From: Spirometra erinaceieuropaei
Lineage: Eukaryota > Platyhelminthes > Cestoda > Diphyllobothriidea > Diphyllobothriidae
DNA length: 64,000 bases
Reading direction: 5' to 3'
Assembly (NCBI GenBank): GCA_902702965.1
Contig: CACRXP010000231.1
Location: 362,224 to 426,223, forward strand
A program made the position numbers and the translations under genes. Positions 32,691 through 45,429 of this stretch are shown here, in pieces. The notes beneath the pieces were generated by a model. It had not been told where the DNA came from. It ran no database searches and was given only the letters and a program-made list of their open reading frames with translations. The first letter of the stretch is position 1. Each line of letters opens with the position of its first letter.

Positions 32691-33639
32691 ACTTTTCTGA
32701 TAATGGGAGCTCATGACGGATAGATGACATCCCCTTCATATTTTAAGCTTGTCAGGTGAATTTTACCTTAAAATATCCCCTAACGTATGACACTGCATTC
32801 GGAAGACCTAAGTCATCCCTCTTGATATCCGTGTTGCTTTGAAGAGCGCGTATATGCGCGCAACTCTGGAAAAAACTAGCGTGTTCGTCAAATCCTCCAT
32901 GACGACTGGCGTGTTTCAAGCTAAGTTTTCATGTTAATCGTGTCGAAGACGGACGGGAAACTAGCCTGCAGTGAGTACTTATTCACTTATGTCTGGTTGG
33001 CCCACAAACGAGTGTGCATATGTGGTCATCCATTGTCGCTCCCTAGATAGTCATTACTCACTTTTGTCCAAGCAGAATACAAGGCCTGAGTCGTTCTGCC
33101 ATCCAAAACAAGGAAAGGGCCTTTTGCGCGACATGATTGGTCAAGCCTTCTCTCCTCATTTGCACCCTTCTATGTGCTAACGGACCCGATCGGGAAGTTA
33201 CAAAACCCAGCTAGACAGTGAAACCGGTTAAGGGCTAGATAGACACTGAACTGGCCAACTGATAGATGTATGCCAAAATCTGTTTGATTACTGTGTTGCA
33301 CAGATTTCTTGGGCCTGTCTGTCTGGACTGCAAACCAGTTAACAAGCTGTATCGATTATCCGATGGTTGCTCAATAGGAGGAAAAGTGTTTGGGCTGTTA
33401 ACCATTTGTTTTGTCAAAGGCCATTATAAGAATGATCATACTATAATTACTCGGAATATTTTTCGGCCTTAAGGTCTGCAAAGGAAAACTTGGGTAAACA
33501 ATCAAACTTCCATTTATGATTTACTTTCGCAGAGGTATGCTAAACGTAGAATTCGAATGTGTCACAGTAGAAGCTGTGCTGAAAGTGCGTCCACCAATCG
33601 GGTTGCAGGGCTTGCTCGTCCTATTGTCCCTTAGGACTC
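32691..33639. other. No recognisable feature
   Basis: Unique sequence with ORFs of at most 69 codons, none recognised. Confidence 0.4.
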
Positions 33640-33850
33640 GATCTAGAGTCTGGCAGAGCGATTACATTTAATGGATTCCGCGCGTTGCAGTAGGCATGGT
33701 GGGTAGCCTGACCCAAGTTTGATTAACCTAACGATTCCTAGTCGGTGCCTCGTACCTCAAGCGTCCAGGGCGTTGGCTGTACCCCTTGTCGTCTTGGATT
33801 AGGATCTTACCGATATTGCCAAGATTCTCACAGATTCATCAAAATGCACT
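33640..33850 (+). mobile_element. SINE type 1, diverged copy
   Basis: Order on the plus strand: GTTGCAGTAGGCATGGTGGG, AGCCTGACCCAAGTTTGATT, then a tRNA-like head GGTGCCTCGTACCTCAAGCG, GTTGGCTGTAC, then CAAGATTCTCACAGATTCATC. The A box has T to C damage (TACCTC for TAGCTC) and the B box is lost. Confidence 0.55.
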
Positions 33851-35149
33851 ATTCTAAAGCCGTAAAACACCATAAAAAACTTGCTTTTGGGGGAAATATA
33901 CATCATTACATGAAAATACCATAGCAAATTTTTCTGATCCATGAGGACATGTAGATGCATTTCGTTAAAAGTAGGACCAAGTAAATACATACTTTGCGCT
34001 GAAACCTATGACGAACTTGGTTTAAAATTGTGCTTACTCGAGGTATCGACTTCTATAAAATAGACGTTTTTGGGCAAACGCAGTTTCCTACAAAGCAAGC
34101 CTTATATAATTTGACCTCAACTCCTGCTTTTATGGGACTGGACCGCGCAGAGCTAGGTATAGGAAACGACAGGACAAATTCATAAACAGAAACAAATGGT
34201 TCTTCTCTAGTCCAAGTTATACCAGTGATGACGAAAGACATTATACGACCTAATATTGTCGGGCTTGGCCTTTTAACAATGCACATTGTAAGACAAAATC
34301 CAGTGATGGAATTATTTTCGTAGAAACTTTAAAGAAATCCGCTAAATATTAAAGAGCTTCCCTGGGAAACTTAATTTGCCATTACTTACCTGTTTACTAT
34401 GCAATATACAACTTCCCTAAAACTCCTCATGGGTGAAGGGTGCCGAATGTTTATAACTAGGGCAAATATGGCATAATCTCGTTCTCCATCCTAGTGCATA
34501 CACGATTAATTTTTGCAAAGCTGAAATAAGTAAACGAAAAAAAAGCTCATGCAGAGGGGAGGGACGCAATAACTGCTTGAATCATTCTGCAATATTCGTC
34601 TGGTCAACAAGTTTCATTCCCTCTCGTCAGCCCATCCTTTAATAGAAAACTGTGTTCTTCTTGCAAGTCGTCTAGACAGTCTCCTTAATACGCACTTTCC
34701 AATACGTTGTCCATTTCACGCTTTTATGCTGTATAGAAGACAAACAAGTCTGGTTCATCTTTTTGCATTTTATTACGTTAACGGACTGCAGTCCAAATGA
34801 GTATACATAAATAAGTTATGAGAGAAACGCTATACTCCAATTGTGCATTTAAATGTTGATCTGATAAGCCCTATAAGACAAATATGAATATCCGCCAACA
34901 TGCTTATACGTCGTAAACAGATGCGGCTGTTATCATTTAAGTCAGTAAAGGACTGTTTTCCGTCGTGATTATGCGACGGCCAAATTACTTTCTGTTTCCA
35001 AAAAACTGCTTTGGACTTTGTTCCACTAATGAACGTAAATGCTTGGCTTCTAAGACAAATGCATTCCCTCACGGGACCTCGGTTGACAAATTCATGTGAG
35101 AGAGGTTATTTCGGTGCCACGTAGTTAGTTTAAATATATGACCCCCTCC
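33851..35149. other. No recognisable feature
   Basis: AT-rich sequence. Short ORFs only (33799-33990, 34053-34286 and 34830-35072, all minus strand), none recognised. Confidence 0.4.
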
Positions 35150-35815
35150 CCAAAGAGCAACAAACAAATGTAATTTATCGCATCCCGTGTGCTAATTGCT
35201 CTTGCGTGTATGTTGGCCATACAGGTCGATGCCTGGGCACCCGTATCAACGAACACAAACTAGCTATCCGTCGGCGAGACCCCCTGTCCCTCGTCTTTGC
35301 CCATGCACTCTAGTACGTCCACCGATTCAATTGGGATGGCACTGAGGTCGTCGCCCTGGCTAACACAAAGCGAGCGAGGGAATTTTCTCGAGGCTTGGTA
35401 CTCCGATGCGGGTAGTATCAACCGCCACGTTGATTTAGATGCCCATTACGAGGGTCTACGTTCACGAATGACTGCCCCCTGCCCTAATCACGCATCAACG
35501 ACCGCGAATACAGCCGCCCGCATTCCAACTGATTCACCACCCGCCCTCCCCCTCCAGCACGGCGTGCCGTAATTGTTCCGCCTCCTCTCCCTTTCCCCGC
35601 CCCTCACTCAGTGACCTACCATGACCTCGGGAGCCCACCCAACCACCCCCCCTCACACGTCAGTGGTCTGTTCTGTCCTATCACGCTAACTGGTCTACTG
35701 TGACAACATAACTTTCTCCCTCGTTTTCATTTCGTCTGACGACGGGTTGGTGTCACCAGCTCGAAAATTCACGAGTAAAACTCGATTTTTTCGGAAGAAC
35801 CACTTCTACTTTTCA
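35150..35815 (+). pseudogene. PLE GIY-YIG endonuclease and 3' end
   Basis: From 35170 the plus frame reads VIYRIPCANCSCVYVGHTGR, CLGTRINEHKLAIRRRDPLS, LVFAHAL, stop, YVHRFNWDGTEVVALANTKR, and after one extra T in GAATTTTCTCG continues in the other frame as NFLEAWYSDAGSINRHVDLD, AHYEGLRSRM. VYVGHTGR with R...EH is the GIY-YIG core. The protein would end with the stop near 35571. The 3' UTR is rich in C and T, and at 35735-35766 has a CTGACGA-stem-GAAA module, followed by repeated AAAACTCG/CGAGTAAAACTCG sequence typical of this PLE's terminus. One stop and one frameshift make it dead. RT part absent. Confidence 0.82.
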
Positions 35816-36224
35816 TATGACATTGTGTCTATCCCAATCGCTTTTATTTTGCTGCTACGTGAGGGTACGGGAGTCCCAAAAAATAAAATATCACATCATT
35901 GTGGACGACAGCCGAAAAGGCGGCAAAAGGGTCTGCTTGACTTTTTCCGGCGTGAGAGGATGCAAGTTGTGAACACTTGATGGACCATGTGACGCTACAT
36001 ATACTTCCGGCTCTGGCTAACGTTAGCTTTCAAACCTGCAGTAATGCTTGACACATCATTGTGTTATCTAAAACAGAGCGATATAAAATAATGGTTCTTG
36101 GCAGAAGCTACGATTCATAGATAGAGTGTAAACTGACCCATCCGTAATTATAAACGTTTTTTTTCCAACTAGGGGTCTGCAAATACGTGGAAGAGATAAA
36201 ATTGTGGAAGACGTGATTGTATTT
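35816..36224. other. No recognisable feature
   Basis: AT-rich. The ORF 35747-35980 starts inside the PLE 3' UTR and is not credible. Confidence 0.4.
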
Positions 36225-36430
36225 ACCCGATCACAACCAACAGGGCAACAAGTTCTTGCCTCAGTAGTGAGGGGATTTTGACTTCTGACCGACAGTTCGC
36301 AGTATCGAGTCCCAGGCGTTCCACAACACGGGGCTGAGTGTGGCTAGCTGAAAATGCTAATAAGTCGGAAATGGCCATTCCAGTCTTCTTTGTCTCTACC
36401 GGTACCGCTATTCCACATATATATATTCCG
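36225..36430 (+). repeat. SINE type 2, diverged copy
   Basis: Plus-strand copy in which the tRNA head is degraded (AGGGCAACAAGTTCTTGCC, CAGTATCGAGTCCCAGG), but the body keeps GTGTGGCTAGCTGAAAATGC, TAATAAGTCGG, AAATGGCCATTCCAGTCTTC and TTTGTCTC. The hammerhead-like core is broken here (CTGAAAA for CTGATGA). It is followed by ATATATATAT, like the AT-rich 3' end of the 50 kb copy. Confidence 0.5.
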
Positions 36431-38290
36431 GACATATATACGTCAGTTTATTGAGTTCTCATCAAAGCTTCACACCGCAATTTTCTCCAATGTTGCAGGT
36501 TTTCGATCTGAAGTATTGACAACTACGAACTGTCCATAGCAAATTGACTTAGAAACTGGGTCGCGTTTTTTGGCCTATGCGAACACAGGCCTGAGCAACA
36601 GGTGAGATCCGTCAGCCTCTGTACGCCATATATACTCCTACTGTCGTGCCCAGGACTGGTTACTGTCATTGGGCCAGAAACAAAAACGTGCAGTCGGTCC
36701 CCGCATAACGTTGACTTTTTGGGAAGCTTTGGGGTTCCATTTGGCGTAAAGAATTAAGTATTTTTGGGCTCTGGTTTTCCCTGGCAAAAAACGGCTGCAG
36801 TACTAACGGATGATGGGTGAGTAGAACGAAAAGTATTAAGATGCTGATCAGGATTGGACCACTCTGAAACAAGGTACATTAAATTCACAAACCATTAATT
36901 TTGAATAATCTAGTTTGCTGAGATCACAGTGATGAACTATGGTATATGTGGTTAGACGCGGTAAATAATAATCTTCGTATTACAGGCAGCATTGCCTTAA
37001 ATCCCAGTGGATACCTATTTGCGAGTCCTGGCGTTAGCCCTAACCCTAACTCTCTTGGAATTCAGCGTATAGCCACCTATGATACGGGTGGTTCATGTTT
37101 TTGGGCCCTATCGTTTTTTGTTTTAGCATAAGGCCAGCTGTGTCTAGTCCCTCTTCATAGTCGTTCGGCAGAGATGTTTCTTTATTGATCCTTTCATTTA
37201 GTTTAAGAAAACATCAGCCATCTATGCTCAGTATGCTCACTTGCAGAAAATGCAATTTTCTCGCATGGTTTTGACGATGAATATAGCATATTTCCTTGAT
37301 TTAATACCAGTCCTAGGCATTGTTAAGAAATGAGACGTGTCCGACCAACAAGCCAACCGTCTTTCCAGCCTCATAAAGTAGATGCTTAATTAACTCAATG
37401 ATCTCTGATATAATGAAGTCACATTTCCCAAGATATATTCGGCTAAGTATTACAATGATACCTGGCTGTCAAGCAGAAGCCTTTCAATACCCCCCTTGTT
37501 TCGTAGAACTATTTGGATTTTATAGAATAATCTATGCTCATTCGACGAAATTATGAGAACATAGCAGCCAATTCATAAAACGCGTATATTTAACTGTTTC
37601 CCCTGACGATAAGCACCACGTGTGTCCTACAAAAGTAAATATATAAACCGTATTAGAAAAATAATGAGGCAAGAATCTTACTAAGAAACTTCATTTAAAA
37701 TACGTACGTCCGTTAGATAAACTTGTCTTATGTAAGTTCAACTAAGTATATTAACATAACCGTAGCTGGAGGCTACAAATAATTAGCTGGTTTTAGCTAG
37801 TATATGTTGTCAATCTGAGAATTGTGAGAATACATATTACTGATAAATTGTGGATTGCTGGTAACGTTGCGTGTTCGAATCCGGATTATCAGATAAACAT
37901 TAGCCACGCATAATGAATTTGTCACGTCTAATGCCAAAAGTCGAGGATCCGTGAGTTGGTGGTTAGCTTGGCGGTCAGATGTCCGCCCGGGAGCATGTGA
38001 TTAGCGATGTGCGGTTTGCGTAGACGGCCACTTCTCATGTCCTTGACTGGCACCCAAATCTCATCAATGAACCCCCGAAGCTAGGCCTCGGTAACCGCCT
38101 GGACGGACGGGCTAAATCAGATGAGGGTGTCCATTTTCTGTGTCCCTACACCCGGTATTTCTGCTTCCCTTTCCGCGCCTCCTCTTCCATTCCACTTATA
38201 TGTCCTACGGTCTGGGTAGCACGCAATCCCGTAACTCCGGGCTAACTCCAACACTCCTCTAAACAGGGTCCTGACCCATAGTACAGTTCA
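36431..38290. other. No supported gene; tiny telomere-like motif
   Basis: AT-rich. CCCTAACCCTAAC occurs once at about 37037-37050. At 38090-38290 the sequence becomes GC-rich and leads into the ORF at 38304. A B-box-like GTTCGAATCC at about 37873 was seen but has no matching A box. Confidence 0.35.
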
Positions 38291-38303
38291 TCAGCAGTTT
38301 CGG

Positions 38304-38966
38304 ATGTGTACACGGCCCTCTTTAGAGATATCACTGGCTAATCCCTTTGCGGGGAGGGAACCAAAATGTGTTTTGAGCAAATTCTGGGGAATAACTTCAT
38401 ATACCAGTATACACCAACTCGTAGATGCAAAACTCGCGGTCGGAAACACCAAACAAACAACACCCCGTCCCTCATCTGCAGCGTCCCGCAGGCTGTTAGG
38501 GTTGGTCCGCAGCTTGGAATGTTCGTTCCCTTTCAGAAAATCCGAAGGGCAATCGGTCTGGAAGAAGGACGCAGTTAGCCGCTGGGGAACTGTTGTGCTA
38601 CAAAGTGCGCATCGAAGCTCTCGAGGAGATCCGATTCTCCGATTATGCTCCGCTGGATCAAGCAGTTGCCCTTTGCACCTCCTTCCGGATCGGCCGACCA
38701 AAGACAGAGAGACAAGATTCCATCGTCACTTTTGTCATCCTGAACAACATCGATTGAAGACTGCTTATCTATCTCAACAAATTCTGACTTATGAGTCTGC
38801 GCCTGCGTCGTCGGGGATTACAACTCACCATCATAATTTGTGTCTGCAGCCCCTCTCAGTGACCATATCTGACTTGGTAAAGAAGCAATTTAATGAGCAC
38901 CTGCACGCTATCTTCCCAATTTATACTCAAAGAAATGGTATAATTCGGTTTTCAAAAAGTTTTTAA
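38304..38966 (+). CDS. Unrecognised 220-codon ORF running into family A
   Basis: The longest plus-strand ORF outside the retroelements: MCTRPSLEISLANPFAGREP at the start, Arg/Ser/Pro-rich middle, then HNLCLQPLSVTISDLVKKQF. The last ~25 codons are family A repeat DNA (TTTATACTCAAAG...), so the ORF end is certainly chance. A 136-codon ORF covers the same DNA on the minus strand (MVGRSGRRCKGQLLDPAEHN). GC content is locally high, which lengthens chance ORFs. I recognise no domain and see no signal peptide or membrane segment. It may be part of an unrecognised retroelement. Confidence 0.2.
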   Translation: MCTRPSLEISLANPFAGREPKCVLSKFWGITSYTSIHQLVDAKLAVGNTKQTTPRPSSAASRRLLGLVRSLECSFPFRKSEGQSVWKKDAVSRWGTVVLQSAHRSSRGDPILRLCSAGSSSCPLHLLPDRPTKDRETRFHRHFCHPEQHRLKTAYLSQQILTYESAPASSGITTHHHNLCLQPLSVTISDLVKKQFNEHLHAIFPIYTQRNGIIRFSKSF

Positions 38967-39585
38967 TTTTGAAATTTTTGAATACCGTGAAATGTCCATT
39001 CATAAAACTCCGTTTCTATGCATTTGCTAATGTGACTTGTAAACTTTTCAATATGACTCATATCCATTGTAAAATGTTATGCAACCCACATAGTCTTCTC
39101 TTAGTACCGTCGAGAAGTGTACGATTTTCTGCAAGCGAAATATTTGTGGCTCATAGTTTGTAAACCCTGAATGTAAGATCAACATCAGGTCGGATTCAAA
39201 ATTACGCGGAAATTGGAAAAGCTTTAGTAAACCAAACCATACCCTTTGAGTACAAGATTGAAAGAAAACGTATTTCTCTACATATGGGAAAAGAATAAAT
39301 ATTTTTATGCATATTTTCCATGAAATCCATTTGAATTTTCAAAGGCATCGAAATTCTATGAGACAAATGTATGCTGCTTTTGCAGTAAATTTTTTACAGA
39401 GTGTGGTCTTGCATGCAGCCGGAAAGACGTTTGTTCCAATGCCGGCATCCTGAGGTGACCGAAGTTTTATAGAATTATGCTACATGATGACAAATTTAAC
39501 AACACCACTCAAGTAATCTTTTTGAGTCGAAAACACATTTCAGAATTGCGGCGGAAATTTCATGAGTTAGCACATCTACTATACA
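38885..39585. mobile_element. Family A element lacking its left terminal repeat
   Basis: Starts inside the internal region (TTTATACTCAAAGAAATGG, GGTTTTCAAAAAGTTT), and carries GTGAAATGTCCATTCATAA, ATGACTCATATCCATTG and the full right terminal repeat (TTGCATGCAGCCGGAAAG, GCCGGCATCCTGAGGTGAC, TTTCATGAGTTAGCACATC, TACTATAC). The left ~250 bp are replaced by unrelated GC-rich sequence. Confidence 0.7.
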
Positions 39586-42500
39586 TGCACGGTGAATGTG
39601 CTTATTGCTATGATGCGCAAATATGATACTTATCCGTAAAAGTGTTAAAGGCTTGACATATTATACTATCTACATATAAAGAATCACTTAGGTACATTGT
39701 GTTTTTACGGGCGTTGCCTATTGGTCGGGCGCGATTACCAAAGAACCCAAAATTTACGGATCAAAATGTCTATTTTTGAATGAGGACACGCTTTCACAGA
39801 TTCGTGATATATTCGAACGCCAAGGCGTTATTATTTTAACATGACTTACACAGGCTTTTCATTTCACTATTGAAGTATGGCTTGCGCACCGCTAAGACCG
39901 GACTTAAAGTGGTAGGGTTAAGTACCTACTCAGTTTGTGTTTTTGCAATAGATTTGCCGCTGGATTCAACGGTGAAAAATAATTAAGACATGTTTGTCGA
40001 AGGAAAATGTGTAGGTCACTGGAGCAAATACTCCGCATAAGAGGTAATCTTCAGTTAAATTCCAGGGTGTTAGAGTTTGGGTGAATGCCCGATGTTGGAG
40101 GAAGGACTAGGAGGACTAGTGTTAAGATTTTAAGTGTGTCACTTAGGGTCGGGGACAAGTTTACAGCTATGAGAATTAGGAATATGGTTAAATTTAGGAC
40201 ACCTGAAATAGAGCGCATGTTCACTGTCATTAGGTGAGTATTTATTTCCGTATCCAAGCAGAAGAGTAGAAGACTAAACATGCATTTGATTAATCATTCC
40301 AAGGATTTTAATTGGTTCCTGTCAGACCGGAAGCTTAGAATGCAAAGGACTCTTCTGATATTGATTTTTATTCCTCAGGTCAGTGCGATGTGGACGTTTT
40401 TTCGCATACATCATCTGGAGACAAATAGGACTAACAGACTATAATTCTCTGTTTCAGTCTTAAATGGTGCTCTTATTATTTGGACTTTTAACAATTCTAT
40501 CTGAAAATGGCAAAAAACAGGTGGCCTTTGCATTTTTGCCAACACATCACGCGGGATTCAATTGATCCAAAATAACGACCGCTGGTTTTTTGCGTTACTG
40601 CCATCCAATGATTTTGGAAAATTAGACGATTTTGTTCAGATTTTTAAAACATTTATGGCTTTCTTCGCTTTAAACCGGGAAAAAGTAGCCAACAATTATT
40701 TTATCGTCGCCGTCTTCAGGGAAATTTTTAAAAACCATTCCAAAAACAGGCCAGTCAGGTTCGGAGAAGTGTCATTTAAATTGACCTTTATTTTCTGGCG
40801 CCAGTCCTAATTCCAGAGGACTACAATGTATTCATAACATGGAATGAGGACAACCAATTCTTATGGGAAAAATTCACTCTTTTTCTTACATTTTGTACCA
40901 ATTTCACAAGCCTTGACGAAAGCATCTGCCAAATAACTGGTAATCTAAATTCTAGTGTACACTTCAGTATATTCTTTTCGAAGCTCTTAGCAAAAGCTAT
41001 CAATATTAAATTTGAGTGGGAAGTAACACAAGGTACTTAAGTAGTGTGTCTCCTGCTGAGTATATACATGTATAAACTAAATATAAAATAGATGCGATAT
41101 TAAGCGGCGAACAGCGAGCTGAAAATTTAACGTATTACCAAGCAGATTTGTTTTCAAGAAATATGCGCAAGTTAATCATGTCACTTGGTACAAATCCTGC
41201 AGCAATGATTAGTTTTGCATTCAGACTGCAGCAGACGTTCTAAATAAATAATTTCTTCGGCGATTCGAAACAGAAACGAGAGGACGAATCTGTATTAGAA
41301 AGTTAAGTATCTGCTAGCTGTTGTGCTAATAGCGTGTGGTTTGCGAGTGCGTACCTGTGCTCTCTGCAACCTTCTGGATTCAAACTACCATGTACGAAAA
41401 GCTTAAGCATAACAAGCGGTTGCAAATTCTTCATACTAACGAATCTTTCTTTTAAACGCGAGCCGAGAATCATAACTTAAGGTAATCAAATGTATTTTCA
41501 AAAGAGATGTACCAATGCAAGTAATTCTGAATTTATACTTACAAATATTATTTGGTAGATAAGGGCGTATAGTTTTCTTATGCTTAGATTTTTCAAAATC
41601 GCTATTATATTTCCGATTGAGATAACTTTCTCGGCCAAAATTTGAAGACATAAGAAACGAAAATATAAGTCTCATAACATCTTGGTAAGTATTTATGGCT
41701 CATTCAATATATTTTAAGCAGGATCAGGGAACGTACAACCGTCGAAATGTGTGTTAAGTTAACACAGGTTTTGAAACGATGTCAAAACTACTATTTATGT
41801 ATAGAATCCTTTGTTTTTACATATATCTTATCGAGAGATGCCTAAATTGTTAAGTAATTAAAAGTAAAAAAATCTGAAGCAATGAAAATAGCGAGTCATT
41901 TAAAAGCAGTCAAGATTATTGGAAAGAGGTCTTGACCATCTTTCAATTTCGATCATAGCCGCTTACCCTAATTAACTTACATATGAAGTTTACACCGACA
42001 GTAGTATATTAAGGAGGTGCGACGTGATATAAACGGAGTTTTTGATGACAAAAATCTAAGCAAATTAAAGAACAGTTTCCTGGTTTACGTCCCTGGTCGG
42101 CCAGCCGAAGTACAATCCAAAGTTGCAATGCTTTGACGCTTGGCAACCATTTTTGTTAGATATTTTGGTTCTGTGACATAGCCAGTTATTTAACGACCAT
42201 AACATCCCTTCCAATTAGGAACATTCGGCATTTCGATAAAAAACAAATTAATCCTTTTTCTGGTGAACTGAATTTAACACTAAGTCGGCATTTTAGTTTT
42301 CTCCATTCATCAATTGAAATTATAACATTTTGAAGCAGAAAGTTGCCTTCTTATTCAGTTGCATTTCACATCTTCCTGTGTTTATTTAATCCGTCATATG
42401 ACGCTGCCTATGGGGCCGTCCATATGTAATACTTGGCTTTATTACTAAATCCCAACTAACCATGGTGCTTAGCGATTTTTTTACTAAAAACGCCTCTAGG

Positions 42501-44325
42501 CCGAAAAAATCTCTAATATTGCCTTCTTCGTTCATTGCTATCGGTTAAGTCCCGTGTAGGTAGTAGAGAAAAATTTTGGGTGAAAGGGTTTTAAGATTGC
42601 CCAGTGGAAACAAATAGTTCAGTCTGGCCTTATTAGCGTCTTTTTCAGAAACCCATTCATACCCGTTGTCTAGATTTTCTCAAATGTTGATGCATGCTAA
42701 AGGTCTGCTTCTGTTAGTGGTGCTGAAATTCATTTCCAAACATTAAACTTATACTTGACCGGCCCCAATCGGACACGCATTACTTGCCTTCGAAATCCTT
42801 CGTATCAGTTTACGTAGGGCAAAACGCTGGAACAGTTCATCTTGCAGGCAGACACTCCGCAAATTGAAAATTACGAGAACAGCGATTCTGCAGCAACGTT
42901 TTTCAAACAAAATCACATTTTCATACTAAATAGTGTTCTAAAAAATAAAAAAATTCATTTTTTCCTAATTTTTTTTAGAACTGCGGCTGGATCAGAAGTT
43001 GATGCCTAAATGGAGAGAATTCTGTAGTCAAGTAAAATATAGGAAAAATGTAGCTCTATTCATGACACATGGTTATATATTCACTTCGACTGGCATTAAT
43101 TTCAATAACCCTGGGACATATATCAACGTGCATAAGATTTAAATTGTTTTTTACGCAGCAATTCTGTTCTTCGTAATACAGCATGCGCTCAAGAACGAGC
43201 TTATCTACTGTGCAAGAAGTAAATTTTTATGCTCAAAGGAAAACATTCCCTTCACTCTTCACAAGTTCAAAGGTTGTATTTTGGACCGAAATTCACACCT
43301 GAACGTCGTGCCAAATTCAACCCCGCACATGCCCTCTTGGCTTGGGCGCGTATGTACCACCAAACGTGTGCTATTTTTGCGTGGTGGATATCTGTTTTAT
43401 GCACAGTTGTCGATGCATTATCTGGGGCATGATCAGATATAACGTCACCTTAAAAACATGTATCCCGATGATTTTTTGCGCATATTTTAAAATAAAAACA
43501 ACAAGCCCAGTTTAACAGTCACTACTAAGGTGAATGGGAGGTAAACCCTCATAAAGAACTAATGAAATATTTAAACAAACACTCGAATGAAAACTAGAGC
43601 TCAGATATGTTCAACGAAATATTTGTCAAGTGTATTAGATTCCGTTAAGCTAGAGAATTTTGATCGATGATCTTTCCATCTCAGTGTGTCAACCTCATTT
43701 GGGAAACATTTTCACCAGTGTCAATTTTTTAAATTTATTTGGGGTGAACACAGCTGTTCACTAATACTTCCTGGAAGAAAAATGCAATACCATTGCCCCT
43801 CAAAATTGCGATCTGAGACATTGCCTTGAAGGACAAATTGATGACACGGGATTGCGCGGGCAAGCGACGCTTTCAGAGACCGTATTATTCAGCCAAATGG
43901 CCGGATAATTATCAGGCCATTAATTAACAACGGGGATGAGTTTGAGACAGTTAGAGACTTACATGCAGGCAAACAAGCGGCGTCGCGCTAAATGTTATCT
44001 TCGGTGATGAATACTTGCGATGTTTGTAGGTATGTTTTGACAAGGCAACTGCATCCTATAAATACTCTACTTTTTATCTATCCATCACGCATATCTGTAG
44101 CTATCTCTAACGCGGCGTTCTAGTGAGAATCCGAAACGTCAGGCCAATTGAAGTCTTGTTCTCTCGATCATATTTTCTTCTCCTCAATTACTTTAAGAAC
44201 TCATGTTTTCGCTCGCATCGGCAATCGTTCCATTCACTGGTTAAACGGTCGGTTAAGCGCCTTTATTGACAGACGTTGGGATATGAAGATTGTATGGTGG
44301 GAGGAACAGCCTCAGATCGGCTGTT
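39586..44325. other. Long AT-rich stretch without recognisable features
   Basis: About 4.7 kb with ORFs of at most 82 codons (40562-40810 plus, 43229-43432 plus, 44148-44384 plus), none resembling a known protein. None of the repeat families described here was noticed in it. Possibly intron or old decayed repeats. Confidence 0.4.
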
Positions 44326-44482
44326 CGAACTGGAAGATTCATACTGATCTAACTGTGAAGGACTCGGCGCCATGGTGGGATTGAGACCACGACAAGAAAG
44401 GGAAGGCTTTAGTACAGCCAGCGCTCTAACCAACTAAGCAACGAGGTCCCAAAATCTGCCAAAACATCTATGAAATGGAAAA
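44326..44482 (-). mobile_element. SINE type 1, truncated and rearranged copy
   Basis: Minus-strand tRNA-like head: GGGACCTCGTTGCTTAGTTG, GTTAGAGCGCTGGCTGTACT, then TCTCAATCCC and GCGCCGAGTCCTTCACAG. Directly beyond the head, plus-strand AAAATCTGCCAAAACATCTA (the start of the SINE body) is joined. The head and this body piece are thus in opposite orientation. Confidence 0.6.
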
Positions 44483-44845
44483 TGTAAAGGTAGGCTGCAA
44501 ATGTTCAGCAAAATTACCATAGCGATCCTGTTAACGAACTGACGAAATGTAGCGAAAACGCAGATTACTCCGAAACCAGAGTACAACGCTAGCACAAACG
44601 TTTCACAATCAAAAGAGCTCATAACAGACTACAGGATGTAGACAAGCCCACGTACACAAAGACACTTAAAGTGGGGTGCCCCCAGACCAACGGCTAAATA
44701 ACTGATATTTGAAGATTCAAACAAGGCAAACATAGGCCTTCAGCAATTGATAATCAGGCCGATACAGGCGAATGGAGAATGAAGATGCAAGTCGTAGACA
44801 GGCATAGAAAACGAGCTATTCAGATAGTATTGACAGCCCGACCCT
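44483..44845. other. No recognisable feature
   Basis: Unique sequence, largest ORF 62 codons. Confidence 0.4.
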
Positions 44846-45425
44846 TCAGTTCAGTTCAGTTTATTGAGGGAAATAGCCTAAGCCTTTGAGTACCCTAATT
44901 GCAACGTAAAAATGTGTGGTATACAGATAAATGTTCTGGGCTGAAATAGTTCAAACACGCCCATAATGGTAGGACAAAAAGAGAACGAGTTACAGAGGAT
45001 GAGCTCTACTTCTCATCGCTCTTGGTCATTTCGGAACATAAATATGTCTAGATTCTTTTTAAAACATTGTATAGATGTTGACATCACAACATCTGCGGGA
45101 AGGGCATTCCATGGTTTGACCACTGGAACAGAGAAGGAGAACTTCCGCACATGCAGCCTTGCCTGCTGAGTTCGCAGTTTTAACGGGTGACCTCGGAGGT
45201 TGTTTGTGGTAGCAAATTCAAAAAAAGTCCTCGAAGGCCAGACTGCAATCCAACCCCTTAACAATGCGGAAGGCTTGCAAAAGATCTCGCGAAGTTGCCT
45301 GTAACTCAAAGGAAAGAGGTTCAGATTTACTAGGCGGGTTGCATAAGGAAAGGAGCTTTGACCCTAATCACCTTCGTGGCTCTCCTCTGTACTTTTTCGC
45401 GGCAGTTTTGATCCTCAACCGCCCA
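44846..45425 (-). pseudogene. CR1/jockey-like LINE, extreme 3' end
   Basis: Minus-strand frames read EKVQRRATKVIRVKAPF, then two stops, then LFPLSYRQLR, and after a frameshift RTFFEFATTNNLRGHPLKLR, RLHVRKFSFSVPVVKPWNAL, PADVVMSTSIQCFKKNLD, matching the C-terminus of the 8.7 kb LINE. The 3' UTR (AAGGCTTAGGCTATTTCCC) ends in AACTG pentamers at 44846-44862. Truncated 5' at about 45425, where family B sequence begins. Only the RT C-terminal tail is present, so inactive. Confidence 0.85.
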
Positions 45426-45429
45426 ACGA

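Noticed and set aside
37953..38020. Another tRNA-like head (TTAGCTTGGCGGTC with GTTCGAATCC nearby)
   Set aside because: The B-box-like motif lies upstream of the A-box-like one and no stems form; no related copy was found.
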